Assembly: GCA_012839295.1 (NCBI GenBank)
Contig: DUNO01000001.1
Location: 186,001-250,000, forward strand
Direction of reading: 5' to 3'
Source: Clostridiales bacterium
Lineage (GTDB): Bacteria; Bacillota; Clostridia; Lachnospirales; Lachnospiraceae
DNA length: 64,000 nucleotides
This document shows positions 16,147-24,901 of the stretch, in pieces (positions within the stretch are counted from its first letter, which is position 1; each line of letters starts with the position of its first letter). The position numbers were made by a program, and so were the translations under genes. The notes beneath the pieces are model-generated. The model did not search any database. It was not told where the DNA came from and was given only the letters and a program-made list of their open reading frames with translations.

Positions 16147-17494
16147 GATTATGATTGGCGGAGTTTCCAGCGGAAGCGGAAAGACACTGGTGACCTGTGG
16201 AATCCTGCGGGCATTTCTGAACAGGGGATACCGGGTGGCATCCTTTAAATGCGGCCCGGACTATATCGACCCCATGTTCCATTCCGAGATTATTGGAGCA
16301 AAATCAAGGAATTTGGACACTTTTTTCTGTGACGGGGAGACAGTTAAATACCTGTTTGCCAGGACTGCAAAGACCGCTGATATCTCTGTGATGGAAGGCG
16401 TTATGGGATATTATGACGGACTAAAGGGAACCTCCACCCATGCCTCCAGCTATGAGCTTGCGAAAATAACCGATACTCCGGTGATCCTGGTCCTTAACTG
16501 CAAGGGCATGAGCCTCTCAGTGATACCTGTGATCAAGGGATTTTTGGAGTATAAGAAGGACAGCGGCATTGTAGGAGTGATCTTAAACCAGATGCCGCAA
16601 AAGCTTTATGCCGGGATGAAAGAAGCGGTGGAGGAAGAGCTGCCTGTGAAGGTGCTTGGATATGTACCCTTTATCCGGGATATGGTCATTGAAAGCAGGC
16701 ACCTGGGGCTGGTTACCCCGGAGAAGGTGGATAACCTCCAGGGAAAGCTGGATGAGCTGGCAAAGGTCTTTGAGGAAACCCTGGAGCTGGATGAGATCTG
16801 GAGCATAGCAACAGGGGCAAAGGAGCTTGGCTACCAAAAGCCGGAGATACCCAGGGTAGAGGGGAATCCGGTGATTGCCGTGGCAAAGGATGAGGCTTTT
16901 TGTTTTTACTACCAGGACAATCTGGAGCTTCTAAAGGATATGGGGGCGACCCTCGTTGAATTTTCACCCCTTCATGATCAGGAGCTGCCTGTCGGAATCC
17001 ACGGCCTGATATTGGGCGGCGGATACCCGGAATTGGCTGCGGAGCAATTGAGCGGCAATAAAAGCATGATCCGCTCTATGAAAGAGAAGCTATTGGCGGG
17101 TTTGCCCTGTATCGCAGAGTGCGGGGGCTTTATGTACCTGCATGAAACCATGGAGGACATGGAAAAGAAGCGTTATCCAATGGTCGGAGCCATTGCCGGA
17201 GAAGTGTATAAAACCGACAGGCTGAACCGCTTTGGTTATATCACCTTAGTATCCAATACAGATCAGATGCTGGCGGCTGAAGGTGAAAGGATCGGCGCAC
17301 ATGAATTCCACTATTTTGACAGCACCAGCTGCGGGGATAGCTTTACGGCAAGAAAACCCTTGCGTGATATCCAGTGGAAATGTATTCACGGGAATGGGCG
17401 GTTAGCGGCAGGCTTCCCTCACTTATACTACTACTCTAATCCGAGGATACCCTATGGTTTCTTGGGAAGCTGCCTGCAATATGCGACGCGTTAG
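16133..17494 (+). CDS. cbiA: Cobyrinate a,c-diamide synthase CbiA
   Basis: Amidates the a and c acetate side chains of cobyrinate using ATP and glutamine. The 453-residue protein has an N-terminal P-loop of the dethiobiotin-synthetase fold (GVSSGSGKTLVTCGILRAF), FKCGPDYIDPMFH and VMEGVMGYYDG. The C-terminal class I glutamine amidotransferase domain has GLILGGGYPELAAEQL and the nucleophile Cys in AECGGFMYL (about residue 328), with AHEFHYFDS near the end. The last codons and stop (CGCGTTAG) coincide with the conserved right flank of the fold-back elements, so the C-terminus may have been reshaped by a lost copy. Confidence 0.94.
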   Translation: MGLPRIMIGGVSSGSGKTLVTCGILRAFLNRGYRVASFKCGPDYIDPMFHSEIIGAKSRNLDTFFCDGETVKYLFARTAKTADISVMEGVMGYYDGLKGTSTHASSYELAKITDTPVILVLNCKGMSLSVIPVIKGFLEYKKDSGIVGVILNQMPQKLYAGMKEAVEEELPVKVLGYVPFIRDMVIESRHLGLVTPEKVDNLQGKLDELAKVFEETLELDEIWSIATGAKELGYQKPEIPRVEGNPVIAVAKDEAFCFYYQDNLELLKDMGATLVEFSPLHDQELPVGIHGLILGGGYPELAAEQLSGNKSMIRSMKEKLLAGLPCIAECGGFMYLHETMEDMEKKRYPMVGAIAGEVYKTDRLNRFGYITLVSNTDQMLAAEGERIGAHEFHYFDSTSCGDSFTARKPLRDIQWKCIHGNGRLAAGFPHLYYYSNPRIPYGFLGSCLQYATR

Positions 17495-17514
17495 TATTGT
17501 TGGATGAATCATAT
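17487..17514 (+). repeat. Possible remnant of the fold-back element's right flank
   Basis: CGCGTTAGTATT followed by GTTGGATGAATCATAT closely matches the sequence right of copies 2 and 3 (CGCGTTAGTATT, a variable stretch, then GTTGGGCGAATTATTAT or GTGGGACGAATCATAGTAT). The hairpin itself is absent here. The TAG of this segment is the stop of cbiA. Confidence 0.5.
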
Positions 17515-17618
17515 GGCAGAGCTGTCTATATAGCTATAAGAACTACAGTGTTTTACAGTTACTTAAGAACTATAATGTTTTGCGAATACTCAAATGGTTG
17601 AAATTGGAAAGGCATGGG

Positions 17619-18266
17619 ATGGGAATGAAAATAGAGCTTGAGCAAGTATTGCCTATGGAGATAGAAAACAGAAGCTTTGAAATTATCACCCAGGAATTAG
17701 GTGACATAGTTCTTGAGGAAGAAAAGGCGCCTATTATCAAGAGGGTTATTCATACGACGGCGGATTTTGAATATGCAGACACCCTTGTTTTTTCAGAAAA
17801 TGCCGTTGCAAAGGCATTGGAAGCATTGGAAAGAGGCGCGTCGATCGTTACGGATACCCAGATGGCAAAGGCAGGTATTAATAAGAAGGTACTTAAAAAA
17901 TACGGGGGAGAGGTATTCTGCTTCATGTCGGATGAGGATGTTGCGGACACCGCAAGGCAGAAGGGCACCACAAGAGCCACAGCCAGTATGGATAAGGCTT
18001 CCCTGTTGGATAAGGAATTAATCTTTGCAATAGGCAATGCGCCTACGGCGTTAATACGGCTTTATGAGCTGATGGAGGAAGGAAAGTTAAATCCGGCCTT
18101 GATCATTGGGGTTCCGGTAGGCTTTGTAAATGTAGTGCAATCCAAGGAGCTGGTGATACAGTCCGGGTGCCCCCACATCGTCGCCAGGGGAAGAAAGGGC
18201 GGAAGCAATGTAGCGGCGGCTATTTGTAATGCCCTGCTATATATGCTTAATAAGGAACGGAAGTAG
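17619..18266 (+). CDS. cbiC: Cobalt-precorrin-8 methylmutase CbiC
   Basis: Moves the C11 methyl to C12 to give cobyrinate. The 215-residue protein has IENRSFEII at the N-terminus, the catalytic-His block RVIHTTADFEYAD, DTQMAKAGI, IGNAPTALIRLYELM and the closing block GVPVGFVNVVQSKE. Length is normal. A longer frame from TTG 17580 lacks a ribosome binding site; GGAAAGG at 17606-17612 fits ATG 17619 (ATG 17625 is a second choice). The 85-base gap after cbiA holds an imperfect 17-nt direct repeat around AAGAACTAYARTGTTTT (17536-17580). Confidence 0.93.
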   Translation: MGMKIELEQVLPMEIENRSFEIITQELGDIVLEEEKAPIIKRVIHTTADFEYADTLVFSENAVAKALEALERGASIVTDTQMAKAGINKKVLKKYGGEVFCFMSDEDVADTARQKGTTRATASMDKASLLDKELIFAIGNAPTALIRLYELMEEGKLNPALIIGVPVGFVNVVQSKELVIQSGCPHIVARGRKGGSNVAAAICNALLYMLNKERK

Positions 18267-18318
18267 GAGGAATAAGGTTACAGGAAATAGAATTGATAAA
18301 CGGAGGGAGGACATATTT

Positions 18319-18996
18319 ATGGCAGGAAAATTATATGGTGTCGGAGTTGGGCCGGGGGATCCTGAGCTCTTAACCCTAAAGGCGGTGAGGCTGATTTCAG
18401 AATGTGATATCATTGCCCTTCCAAGTAAGAATAAGGAAACCTGTGTAGCCTACCAGATAGCGCTGGGGGCATATCCCGGGCTTGAGGGGAAGGAATATAT
18501 ATTACTTGAATATCCTATGACAAAGGATAAGCTTATCCTGGAGGAAAGCCGCAGAAGGAATGAGGAAAAGATAGTTGGAAAGCTGGAGGAGGGTAAAGTA
18601 ATCGTATTTTTAACCCTGGGTGATCCTACGATCTATTCCACCTATATGTATCTTGATAAGAAGGTGAGGGCCGGGGGTTATGAGGCGGAAATTGTCAGCG
18701 GCATCCCATCCTTTTGTGCAATCGGGGCAACCCTGGGAATCTCCCTGGGAGAGGCGGAGGAGGAAATCCATATCATTCCGGCAACCTATGGGGTATCGCA
18801 GGTTTTTGAGTTGCCCGGGACTAAGATTTTAATGAAGGCAGGAAATAAGCTGCAGGAAATCAAGGAGCTTGCCAGGGAAAAGGAATGCCAGGTCTTTGCC
18901 ATTGAAAATTGTGGGATGAAGGAAGAGAAGATAATGAGGGGAATAGATAAAATCCCGGATTCTACCGGTTATTATACGACAGTAATTATAAAATGA
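18319..18996 (+). CDS. cbiL: Cobalt-precorrin-2 C20-methyltransferase CbiL
   Basis: SAM-dependent methylase that adds the C20 methyl group early in the pathway. The 225-residue protein has LYGVGVGPGDPELLTLKAVR, FLTLGDPTIYSTYMYL (about residues 88-103), IVSGIPSFCAIGATLG with the conserved turn, and FAIENCGM near the C-terminus. GGAGGGAGG at 18302-18310 fixes ATG 18319; a longer open frame that overlaps cbiC is rejected. It appears to be the last cbi gene. With cbiK, D, F, G, H, JET, A and C the window covers every ring-forming step from sirohydrochlorin. Confidence 0.94.
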   Translation: MAGKLYGVGVGPGDPELLTLKAVRLISECDIIALPSKNKETCVAYQIALGAYPGLEGKEYILLEYPMTKDKLILEESRRRNEEKIVGKLEEGKVIVFLTLGDPTIYSTYMYLDKKVRAGGYEAEIVSGIPSFCAIGATLGISLGEAEEEIHIIPATYGVSQVFELPGTKILMKAGNKLQEIKELAREKECQVFAIENCGMKEEKIMRGIDKIPDSTGYYTTVIIK

Positions 18997-19099
18997 AGCA
19001 ATGATATGCTTAAGGATCGGCTCTGTTAAAGAATAATATTGATAATAAATTCAATATCTTTTACTTGGTTCCAAGTCCTATATCTGCTATTGCCCATTA

Positions 19100-19190
19100 T
19101 ATAAGTTATGAGAAGTTGCTTTTTAACTTCTCATAAAAGGCGCTGCATTTGCGCCGTGCATCTCGATTACAGGAAGATGAATTTGCTTCA
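19100..19190. repeat. Hairpin-bearing intergenic repeat, copy A
   Basis: TTATGAGAAGTT (19106-19117) pairs exactly with AACTTCTCATAA (19125-19136). It is followed by AAAAGGCGCT, a GGCGC/GCGCC hairpin and GTGCATC. A diverged copy with the same order of motifs lies at about 55055. Read on the minus strand both copies give a peptide like SC-x-x-DA-x-x-K-x-SAF. No other gene is seen in the 366 bases between cbiL and the next gene. Confidence 0.5.
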
Positions 19191-19362
19191 TATAATAGAA
19201 TTATATGGAAATATGGCAAATAATAAAGTATAATTTTTCTGGAACACATGATGGAAGTTATAGAGAGGATTAATTCTAAAGCCGGTGGTAAGCCGGAGTA
19301 CAGTAGAAGCCAAGTTTTCCTCAAGTGGAAGATTGGCATCAATTCAGATTGGAGAAACGAGT

Positions 19363-20634
19363 ATGAAGGTAGAATTAAGCAGATTCAATGCCTCCTGCAG
19401 CTGTGGCAGGAAACATGAGATTTCCGTAAAAAATATTATTATTGAGGCTCAGGCAGTAAGATACCTGAAGGGGATTATTGCAGAATATCATAATCCGGTA
19501 TTCCTGTGTGATAGCAACACAAAAAAAGCTTCCCAGGAAAGCATGGGTGAATATTTTGAAGCATACAAGGTGCTGGAGCTGGAGGGTTCGGACATACATG
19601 CCGATGACAGGCAGGTGGAGTGGGTTCAAAAGAGATTGCCCTCCGATGCTGATGTTCTGGTTGCGGTCGGAAGCGGCACCATTCATGACATTACCAGGTA
19701 TATGGCGCAGGAGCGCAGCATTCCATTTATCTCCGTACCTACTGCCGCGAGTGTGGACGGGTTCGTCTCTACGGTTGCGGCAATGACCTGGCAGGGTATG
19801 AAAAGGACCATACCGGCAGTAGCACCGGTTTATGTGTTGGCGGATACGGATATTTTCGCATTTGCCCCCTATCGCTTAACGGCTTCAGGAATCTCCGATC
19901 TGATGGGAAAATATACTGCCCTGCTGGACTGGAGGGTCTCCAGTATTGTTACGGGGGAGTTCTTCTGTGAGCAAATAAACCAATTGGAGCTTGAGGCACT
20001 GGGTGAAGTGGAAGCAGTGCTTGATAAAATCAGGATGCAGGATAAGGAAAGCATGGAGAAGCTGATGTATGCACTGATCCTATCCGGGCTGGCAATGCAG
20101 ATGATGGGAAATTCCAGGCCCGCATCGGGAGCAGAGCACCATGTGGCTCATTTCTGGGAAATGGAGATCCTGAATGATAAATTGGATGCCCTTCACGGGG
20201 AGAAGGTGTCCATCGGCCTCCTATTATGCCTGGAGCATTATGAAAGGCTTAAGCAGGCAATCACCAGCGGCCAATGCAGGGTGAATGGCCACAGCGGATT
20301 CGAGACTGAAATTTTGATGCAGACCTTTGGGAAGAAGGGGCTCTATGAAGGTGTCCTGGAGGAAAATGGACAGAATATATTAGAGACAGTCCGGCCCGAG
20401 GTGCTGGATAACGCGTTACCCTTGATTAAGGAAGCCCTGGAGGAGCTGCCGGAGGCGGAACAGATGAGGGAGAAGCTGAGCCTGGCCGGCTGTGTAACGG
20501 ATATGAAGGAAATTGGCCTGCAGGATAGCCTGAAAGAGCTGACTTTACGGCTGTGCCCCTATGTCCGCAGAAGGCTGACCTTGCTGCGCCTGTCGAAAAT
20601 GCTTGATTATCCGGGAGCTATACCGATAGGCTGA
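19363..20634 (+). CDS. sn-Glycerol-1-phosphate dehydrogenase family protein (AraM/EgsA-like)
   Basis: A 423-residue member of the metal-dependent dehydroquinate-synthase/glycerol-dehydrogenase fold. It has VAVGSGTIHDITRY for NAD binding (about residues 105-118) and VPTAASVDGFVS. Predicted metal ligands are the Asp in SGISDLMGKY, a His in GAEHHVAHFWEME and a His in ALHGEKVSIG. Relatives reduce dihydroxyacetone phosphate to sn-glycerol-1-phosphate; Bacillus AraM is an example. GGAGAAA at 19351-19357 fits ATG 19363, and a 26-residue extension upstream is rejected. It is flanked by non-coding sequence on both sides and is probably monocistronic. Confidence 0.82.
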   Translation: MKVELSRFNASCSCGRKHEISVKNIIIEAQAVRYLKGIIAEYHNPVFLCDSNTKKASQESMGEYFEAYKVLELEGSDIHADDRQVEWVQKRLPSDADVLVAVGSGTIHDITRYMAQERSIPFISVPTAASVDGFVSTVAAMTWQGMKRTIPAVAPVYVLADTDIFAFAPYRLTASGISDLMGKYTALLDWRVSSIVTGEFFCEQINQLELEALGEVEAVLDKIRMQDKESMEKLMYALILSGLAMQMMGNSRPASGAEHHVAHFWEMEILNDKLDALHGEKVSIGLLLCLEHYERLKQAITSGQCRVNGHSGFETEILMQTFGKKGLYEGVLEENGQNILETVRPEVLDNALPLIKEALEELPEAEQMREKLSLAGCVTDMKEIGLQDSLKELTLRLCPYVRRRLTLLRLSKMLDYPGAIPIG

Positions 20635-20732
20635 TAGAACGGCAACGCCCTGGTTATCAATTGGTTATCGAACATATCAAAATATATCGAAAATACATGG
20701 ATGCTGGTCCCAATAAATTGGCAGCATTAAAA

Positions 20733-20770
20733 ACGCCCTTCGTTTAATGGCAGAACGGAGGGCGCTTTTT
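20733..20770 (+). terminator. Terminator after the glycerol-1-phosphate dehydrogenase gene
   Basis: ACGCCCTTCGTT pairs with AACGGAGGGCGC (one mismatch) and is followed by TTTTT. The next 250 bases to the promoter at 21023 are AT-rich; they hold a small CCCCA/TGGGG hairpin with TTTT (20970-20991) and no gene I can see. Confidence 0.8.
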
Positions 20771-21022
20771 GTATATTTTGCGGGGCCGGACTGCACTAAA
20801 AATCCTATCTGAAAATAAGTTACCATGGTCATTAAAAATTATACTAGGATAAATTCGTAAGATAGTTAGATAATTAGAAAGCAATTGGGATATTAATTGA
20901 TTTGAATTTCAGTTAATCTATTGATATGTTAATAATACATAAACGGCTGACAAGCTTTGGAAAATGATTCCCCAAGTTTTTATGGGGTTTTACCAATAAA
21001 CAAGGAAAAAATAAAAAATATA

Positions 21023-21051
21023 TTGACAAAATATCCATTATGGTAGATAAT
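21023..21051 (+). promoter_or_regulatory. Promoter of the sugar-alcohol operon
   Basis: TTGACA (21023-21028), 17 nt, GATAAT (21046-21051). It lies 110 bases upstream of the zinc dehydrogenase gene. Confidence 0.7.
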
Positions 21052-21162
21052 GGAGTTGCTTTTATAAAATGATTGATAAAAGACATTTGAAAAGCTGGCA
21101 TGTGATGTAAGAAGGAATTGTTTAGGAGTTAATTTGCTGTAAATACTTGAGGAGGTATTTGT

Positions 21163-22191
21163 ATGAATATGCGAGCATTAGTCTATAATGGGCCAAAGGA
21201 CATCCGGGTAGAGGATGTAAAGGTTCCCGAAATCGGTGATACAGATGTTTTGATCAAGGTTAAATACTGTGGAGTATGCGGTACAGATATACATATATAC
21301 AGCGGGGACGGCGGAGCCTTTGAAGCCACACCGCCATTGATCATGGGTCATGAGTTTTCAGGAACCGTAGAGAAGACGGGAGCAAAGGTCAGCAAGGTGA
21401 AGGTTGGTGATTTGGTTACGGTGGATCCCAATAACATGTGCGGTGAGTGCTATTATTGCAAGAATGCAATGGAGCAGTTTTGTGAAAATGTTATTGGAAT
21501 CGGAACAACCTGCGACGGTGGATTTGCCCAGTACTGTGTTGTTTGTGAAAAGCAGGTCTTCAAATTTAAAGAGGGCATGGATGCTTTAACCGCCGCCATG
21601 ACGGAGCCTGTATCCTGTTGCCTCCATGGTATTGATTTATGCAACATTAAGCTCGGCGACGAGGTGCTGGTAATCGGCGGGGGGCCAATCGGTCTTATCA
21701 TGCTGCAGCTGGCCAGGATGGCCGGAGCCAGCAAAACCATCCTTTCGGAGCCGGTGGCTGAAAAAAGGGAGATGGGATTGAAGCTGGGGGCGGACCTGGT
21801 GGTTAATCCGCTGGAGGAAGATATAGAAGCCGTACTGAAGGCAAATTGTAAGAATGTTAACGTGGTGATTGAATGTGTTGGTAATGTCCGCACCATTGAA
21901 AGTGCCATCCGGTGTGCCGGCAAGGGCGCAACGGTGATGATGTTCGGGCTTACGGGACCCGGCACAGCAGTGGGCGTGGATCCGGAGCTGGTATTTAAAA
22001 AGGAATTAAAGCTTACCTCATCCTTCATCAATCCATATACCTTTGAGCGGTCAATTGCGATCCTCGAATCCGGCAAGCTGAATGTAACGGAGATGGTCAG
22101 CGACATCATAGCCCTTGAGGATTGTGTAGAGGCCTTCGAGAATGTGGAATACCGGAGGAAGGGAAAGGTTGTTATCCAATTAAATGATTAA
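21163..22191 (+). CDS. Zinc-dependent medium-chain dehydrogenase, polyol or threonine dehydrogenase type
   Basis: A 342-residue MDR-family enzyme that oxidises a secondary alcohol with NAD. Catalytic-zinc ligands are visible in CGVCGTDIH (Cys) and GHEFSGTV (His-Glu). The structural-zinc loop is CGECYYCKNAMEQFC (four Cys). The Rossmann motif VIGGGPIGLIMLQLARMAG starts near residue 170. By sequence it could be a sorbitol/xylitol, threonine or galactitol-phosphate type enzyme. Its place at the head of an operon with an RbsABC-like importer, an SDR and a ribulokinase favours a sugar alcohol (inference). GAGGAGG lies ahead of ATG 21163. Confidence 0.87.
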   Translation: MNMRALVYNGPKDIRVEDVKVPEIGDTDVLIKVKYCGVCGTDIHIYSGDGGAFEATPPLIMGHEFSGTVEKTGAKVSKVKVGDLVTVDPNNMCGECYYCKNAMEQFCENVIGIGTTCDGGFAQYCVVCEKQVFKFKEGMDALTAAMTEPVSCCLHGIDLCNIKLGDEVLVIGGGPIGLIMLQLARMAGASKTILSEPVAEKREMGLKLGADLVVNPLEEDIEAVLKANCKNVNVVIECVGNVRTIESAIRCAGKGATVMMFGLTGPGTAVGVDPELVFKKELKLTSSFINPYTFERSIAILESGKLNVTEMVSDIIALEDCVEAFENVEYRRKGKVVIQLND

Positions 22192-22248
22192 GGAAATAAA
22201 CAGCATACCGCTGTTTATATATAAAATTATTAAATAGGAGGAAAGTAA

Positions 22249-23313
22249 ATGAAAAAAAGAATCATTAGTTTGTTACTGGTTGGGGCAATGGTATTATCCG
22301 GCATGGTAGGCTGTAGCACAAAAGAGCCTGGCAAGGATACAACGAACACCAAGACTGAAGCTACAAAAGCACCGGATACCAAGACAGAGGATACCAACAC
22401 AGGTGGAGACACAACAGATGCAGCGCAACCTTTCAGGGTTGGTATTACACTCCAGTCACTGGAAAACAGCTACTGGGCAGGCGTTTTTGGCGAAGTAGAG
22501 AAGCTTTTGAAGGAAAAAGGATGGGAATATACCATTCTTGCTTGTAACGATAACTCAGCTACACAGATCCAGCAGATCGAAAACTTCGTAACAAACCAGG
22601 TTGACCTGATCATGGTTCATCCTTCCGATCCTAACGCGATTGAAGATTATTTAAAGCAGGCAAGAGATGCAGGAATTAAGGTAATGTGCTGGGATGATGC
22701 AATGACAAACACAGACCTTAACTGGATTCTTGACAATACCAAGTTAGGTTACACAATCGGAGAGGCAGCAGCAAAGTTCATCAATGAGCATTACACAGAG
22801 GATAAGCCAGCTGAAGTAGCAGTTATGAACTATCCTCAGACTCCTATCCTTCTTGAAAGAGAAACAGGTATCTTAAACGCTCTTGAAGAAATTGCAAAGG
22901 GCAAATACAAGATTGTTGCACAGCAGCCCGCAATTGATGCACAGTCAGCATTAACCAACATGGAGACTATTCTTCAGGCCAGCCCTGATACCAAGATTGT
23001 TTGCTCCATCGGTGCAGGCGGCGACATCGGCGCTAACGAAGCGTTCATGACCAAGACAGGCGGCAAGATTCCTGAGGATATGGGTATCTTCTCCGCAGAT
23101 GCTACAGAGCAGCAGTTAGAAGCAATTGTTAACGGTGAAGCAACAAGGGCATCCGTAGGCTTTGAAGGTTCCAACAAGAAAACAGCTGCAGCAGTTGTTG
23201 ATCTTTATGATAAGCTTCTCAACGGTGAAACTTTTGCAGAGCAGAACTTAGTTAGACCACTTTTAGTTATTGATAGTTCAAATGCAGCTGAGTACTTGGC
23301 AGATTATAAATAA
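22249..23313 (+). CDS. Sugar ABC transporter substrate-binding lipoprotein (RbsB-like)
   Basis: A 354-residue exported binding protein. It has a signal peptide (KKRIISLLLVGAMVLSG) ending at a lipobox-type Cys in MVGC, about residue 22. A Thr/Lys/Asp-rich linker follows to about residue 62, then a periplasmic-binding-protein I fold: RVGITLQSLENSYWAGV, DLIMVHPSDPNAIEDYL and GIKVMCWDDAMTN. Such proteins bind ribose, other pentoses, polyols or autoinducer-2; the ligand is not fixed by sequence. Its codons look biased to a restricted set (many GCA, AAG, GTT), consistent with high expression. A strong hairpin follows the gene. Confidence 0.9.
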   Translation: MKKRIISLLLVGAMVLSGMVGCSTKEPGKDTTNTKTEATKAPDTKTEDTNTGGDTTDAAQPFRVGITLQSLENSYWAGVFGEVEKLLKEKGWEYTILACNDNSATQIQQIENFVTNQVDLIMVHPSDPNAIEDYLKQARDAGIKVMCWDDAMTNTDLNWILDNTKLGYTIGEAAAKFINEHYTEDKPAEVAVMNYPQTPILLERETGILNALEEIAKGKYKIVAQQPAIDAQSALTNMETILQASPDTKIVCSIGAGGDIGANEAFMTKTGGKIPEDMGIFSADATEQQLEAIVNGEATRASVGFEGSNKKTAAAVVDLYDKLLNGETFAEQNLVRPLLVIDSSNAAEYLADYK

Positions 23314-23336
23314 TAATAAGGCTATAGTACAAATTG

Positions 23337-23374
23337 TGAATGTGGAGTTGTTCTTAGGAATAACTCCACATTCA
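23337..23374 (+). terminator. Intercistronic hairpin between binding protein and ATPase genes
   Basis: TGAATGTGGAGTT pairs with AACTCCACATTCA, extended by TTC/GAA near the loop. It is followed by A-rich sequence on the plus strand, so it more likely stabilises the upstream mRNA end or causes partial termination than acts as a full terminator. This is common where the binding protein is made in excess. Confidence 0.6.
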
Positions 23375-23401
23375 AAAAAACAAGAATGCGTGGTGTAAAT
23401 A

Positions 23402-24892
23402 ATGAGTGATGAGTATATTTTAGAGTTGCAGCATATTAGGAAAGAATATCCCGGTGTAGTTGCACTGAAGGATGTCTCCCTGGAGGTAAAAAAGGGTGAA
23501 ATTCTTGCATTGATTGGAGAAAATGGCGCCGGAAAATCCACGTTGATCAAAACCTGTTCCGGTGCGGTTATCCCGACCTCCGGTAAAATAGTGATTAATG
23601 GGAAGGAATTCACCCAGATGTCCCCCCAGCTTGCTGCAGAAAATGGGATAGCGATTATTTATCAGGAATTTAATAATGTAAAAGGACTTTCAGCTGCCGA
23701 GAATCTTTTTCTGGGGAACCCGATCAGAAAAGGCATCGTTATTGATAAAAAAGCGATGGAGAAGGAAGCTGAAAAAGCGTTTGCCCAATTAAATATCAAA
23801 ATCAATCCTAAGACCCTGGTGGGCGACCTTACGGTTGGCTATCAGCAGATGATCGAAATTGCTAAGGCTATTTTACAGGATGCGAAGGTGCTGATCATGG
23901 ATGAGCCCTCCGCACCCCTTACCAATGCTGAAGTTGAGAGTATGTTCAAGGTATGTGAATTATTAAAAGCAAAGGGAGTATCCATTATCTACATCTCCCA
24001 CAGGCTCGAAGAAATATATCGGTTATCAGACCGTATTGTAGTATTGCGCGACGGTGAGTATATCAAAACGCTGATTACAAAGGATTCCCATGTTGATGAG
24101 CTGATCCAGCTAATGGTGGGACGTTCTTTGAATGAGACTTTTCCTCCCCGCGAGGCACGCTATAGGGAGGATGAAATTGTCCTGGAGCTACAGGATGTGA
24201 GCGGCAATGGAGATAAGAATATTAATTTACAGGTTCGTAAAGGTGAAATTCTTGGGCTCGGCGGGCTGGTAGGTGCGGGCCGTACAGAGCTGGTACAGAT
24301 GATTTTTGGTGCAGCAAAGAAGACAGAAGGAAAGATGATATTTAAGGGGAAGGAGATCAATCCAAAGGCTCCGAGGGAGGCGATTGACCTGGGAATTGCC
24401 CTGGTACCCGAGGACCGTAAGCGTCACGGTGTCTTGCTTGGCGTGTCTGTCAAAAACAATATTAATATGCCAATCTACAAGAAGATATCCAAAGCGTCAG
24501 TAATTAACAATAAAAAGGAATTTGAAACGGCGAAGAAATACGAGAAGGAGTTATTAATAAAAACTCCTACACTGCATCAATTGGTAAAAAACTTAAGTGG
24601 CGGGAACCAGCAGAAGGTTATTATCGGCAAATGGCTTGCTGCGAATTCAGAATTGATTATTTTTGATGAGCCGACACGGGGAATTGATGTAGGTGCCAAA
24701 GCTGAGATTTATAAACTGATGAACGAAGTAATCGAAAATGGAAAAACAATTTTATTAATTTCATCAGAAATGGAAGAATTAATGGGAATGTCAGACAGAA
24801 TTGTAGTTTTGGCAGAAGGTCGGATTACCGGTGAATTGCAGAAGGACGAATTTGACCAGGAAACTATAATGAAAATGGCATCTGCCGTTTAG
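23402..24892 (+). CDS. Sugar ABC transporter ATP-binding protein (RbsA/MglA-like, two ATPase domains)
   Basis: A 496-residue duplicated ATPase that drives the importer. Domain 1 (residues 1-240) has Walker A GENGAGKST, Walker B LIMDEPSAPLT and an atypical signature LTVGYQQMIEIAKA. Domain 2 (250-496) has a degenerate Walker A, GLGGLVGAGRTEL, a good signature LSGGNQQKV and Walker B LIIFDEPTRGIDVGAK. This split of degenerate motifs is normal for RbsA-type proteins. The permease gene starts 10 bases after its stop. Confidence 0.93.
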   Translation: MSDEYILELQHIRKEYPGVVALKDVSLEVKKGEILALIGENGAGKSTLIKTCSGAVIPTSGKIVINGKEFTQMSPQLAAENGIAIIYQEFNNVKGLSAAENLFLGNPIRKGIVIDKKAMEKEAEKAFAQLNIKINPKTLVGDLTVGYQQMIEIAKAILQDAKVLIMDEPSAPLTNAEVESMFKVCELLKAKGVSIIYISHRLEEIYRLSDRIVVLRDGEYIKTLITKDSHVDELIQLMVGRSLNETFPPREARYREDEIVLELQDVSGNGDKNINLQVRKGEILGLGGLVGAGRTELVQMIFGAAKKTEGKMIFKGKEINPKAPREAIDLGIALVPEDRKRHGVLLGVSVKNNINMPIYKKISKASVINNKKEFETAKKYEKELLIKTPTLHQLVKNLSGGNQQKVIIGKWLAANSELIIFDEPTRGIDVGAKAEIYKLMNEVIENGKTILLISSEMEELMGMSDRIVVLAEGRITGELQKDEFDQETIMKMASAV

Positions 24893-24901
24893 GAGGTAAA
24901 C

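Noticed and set aside
17580-17618. TTG start adding 13 residues to CbiC
   Set aside because: No ribosome binding site and no family similarity; GGAAAGG fits ATG 17619.
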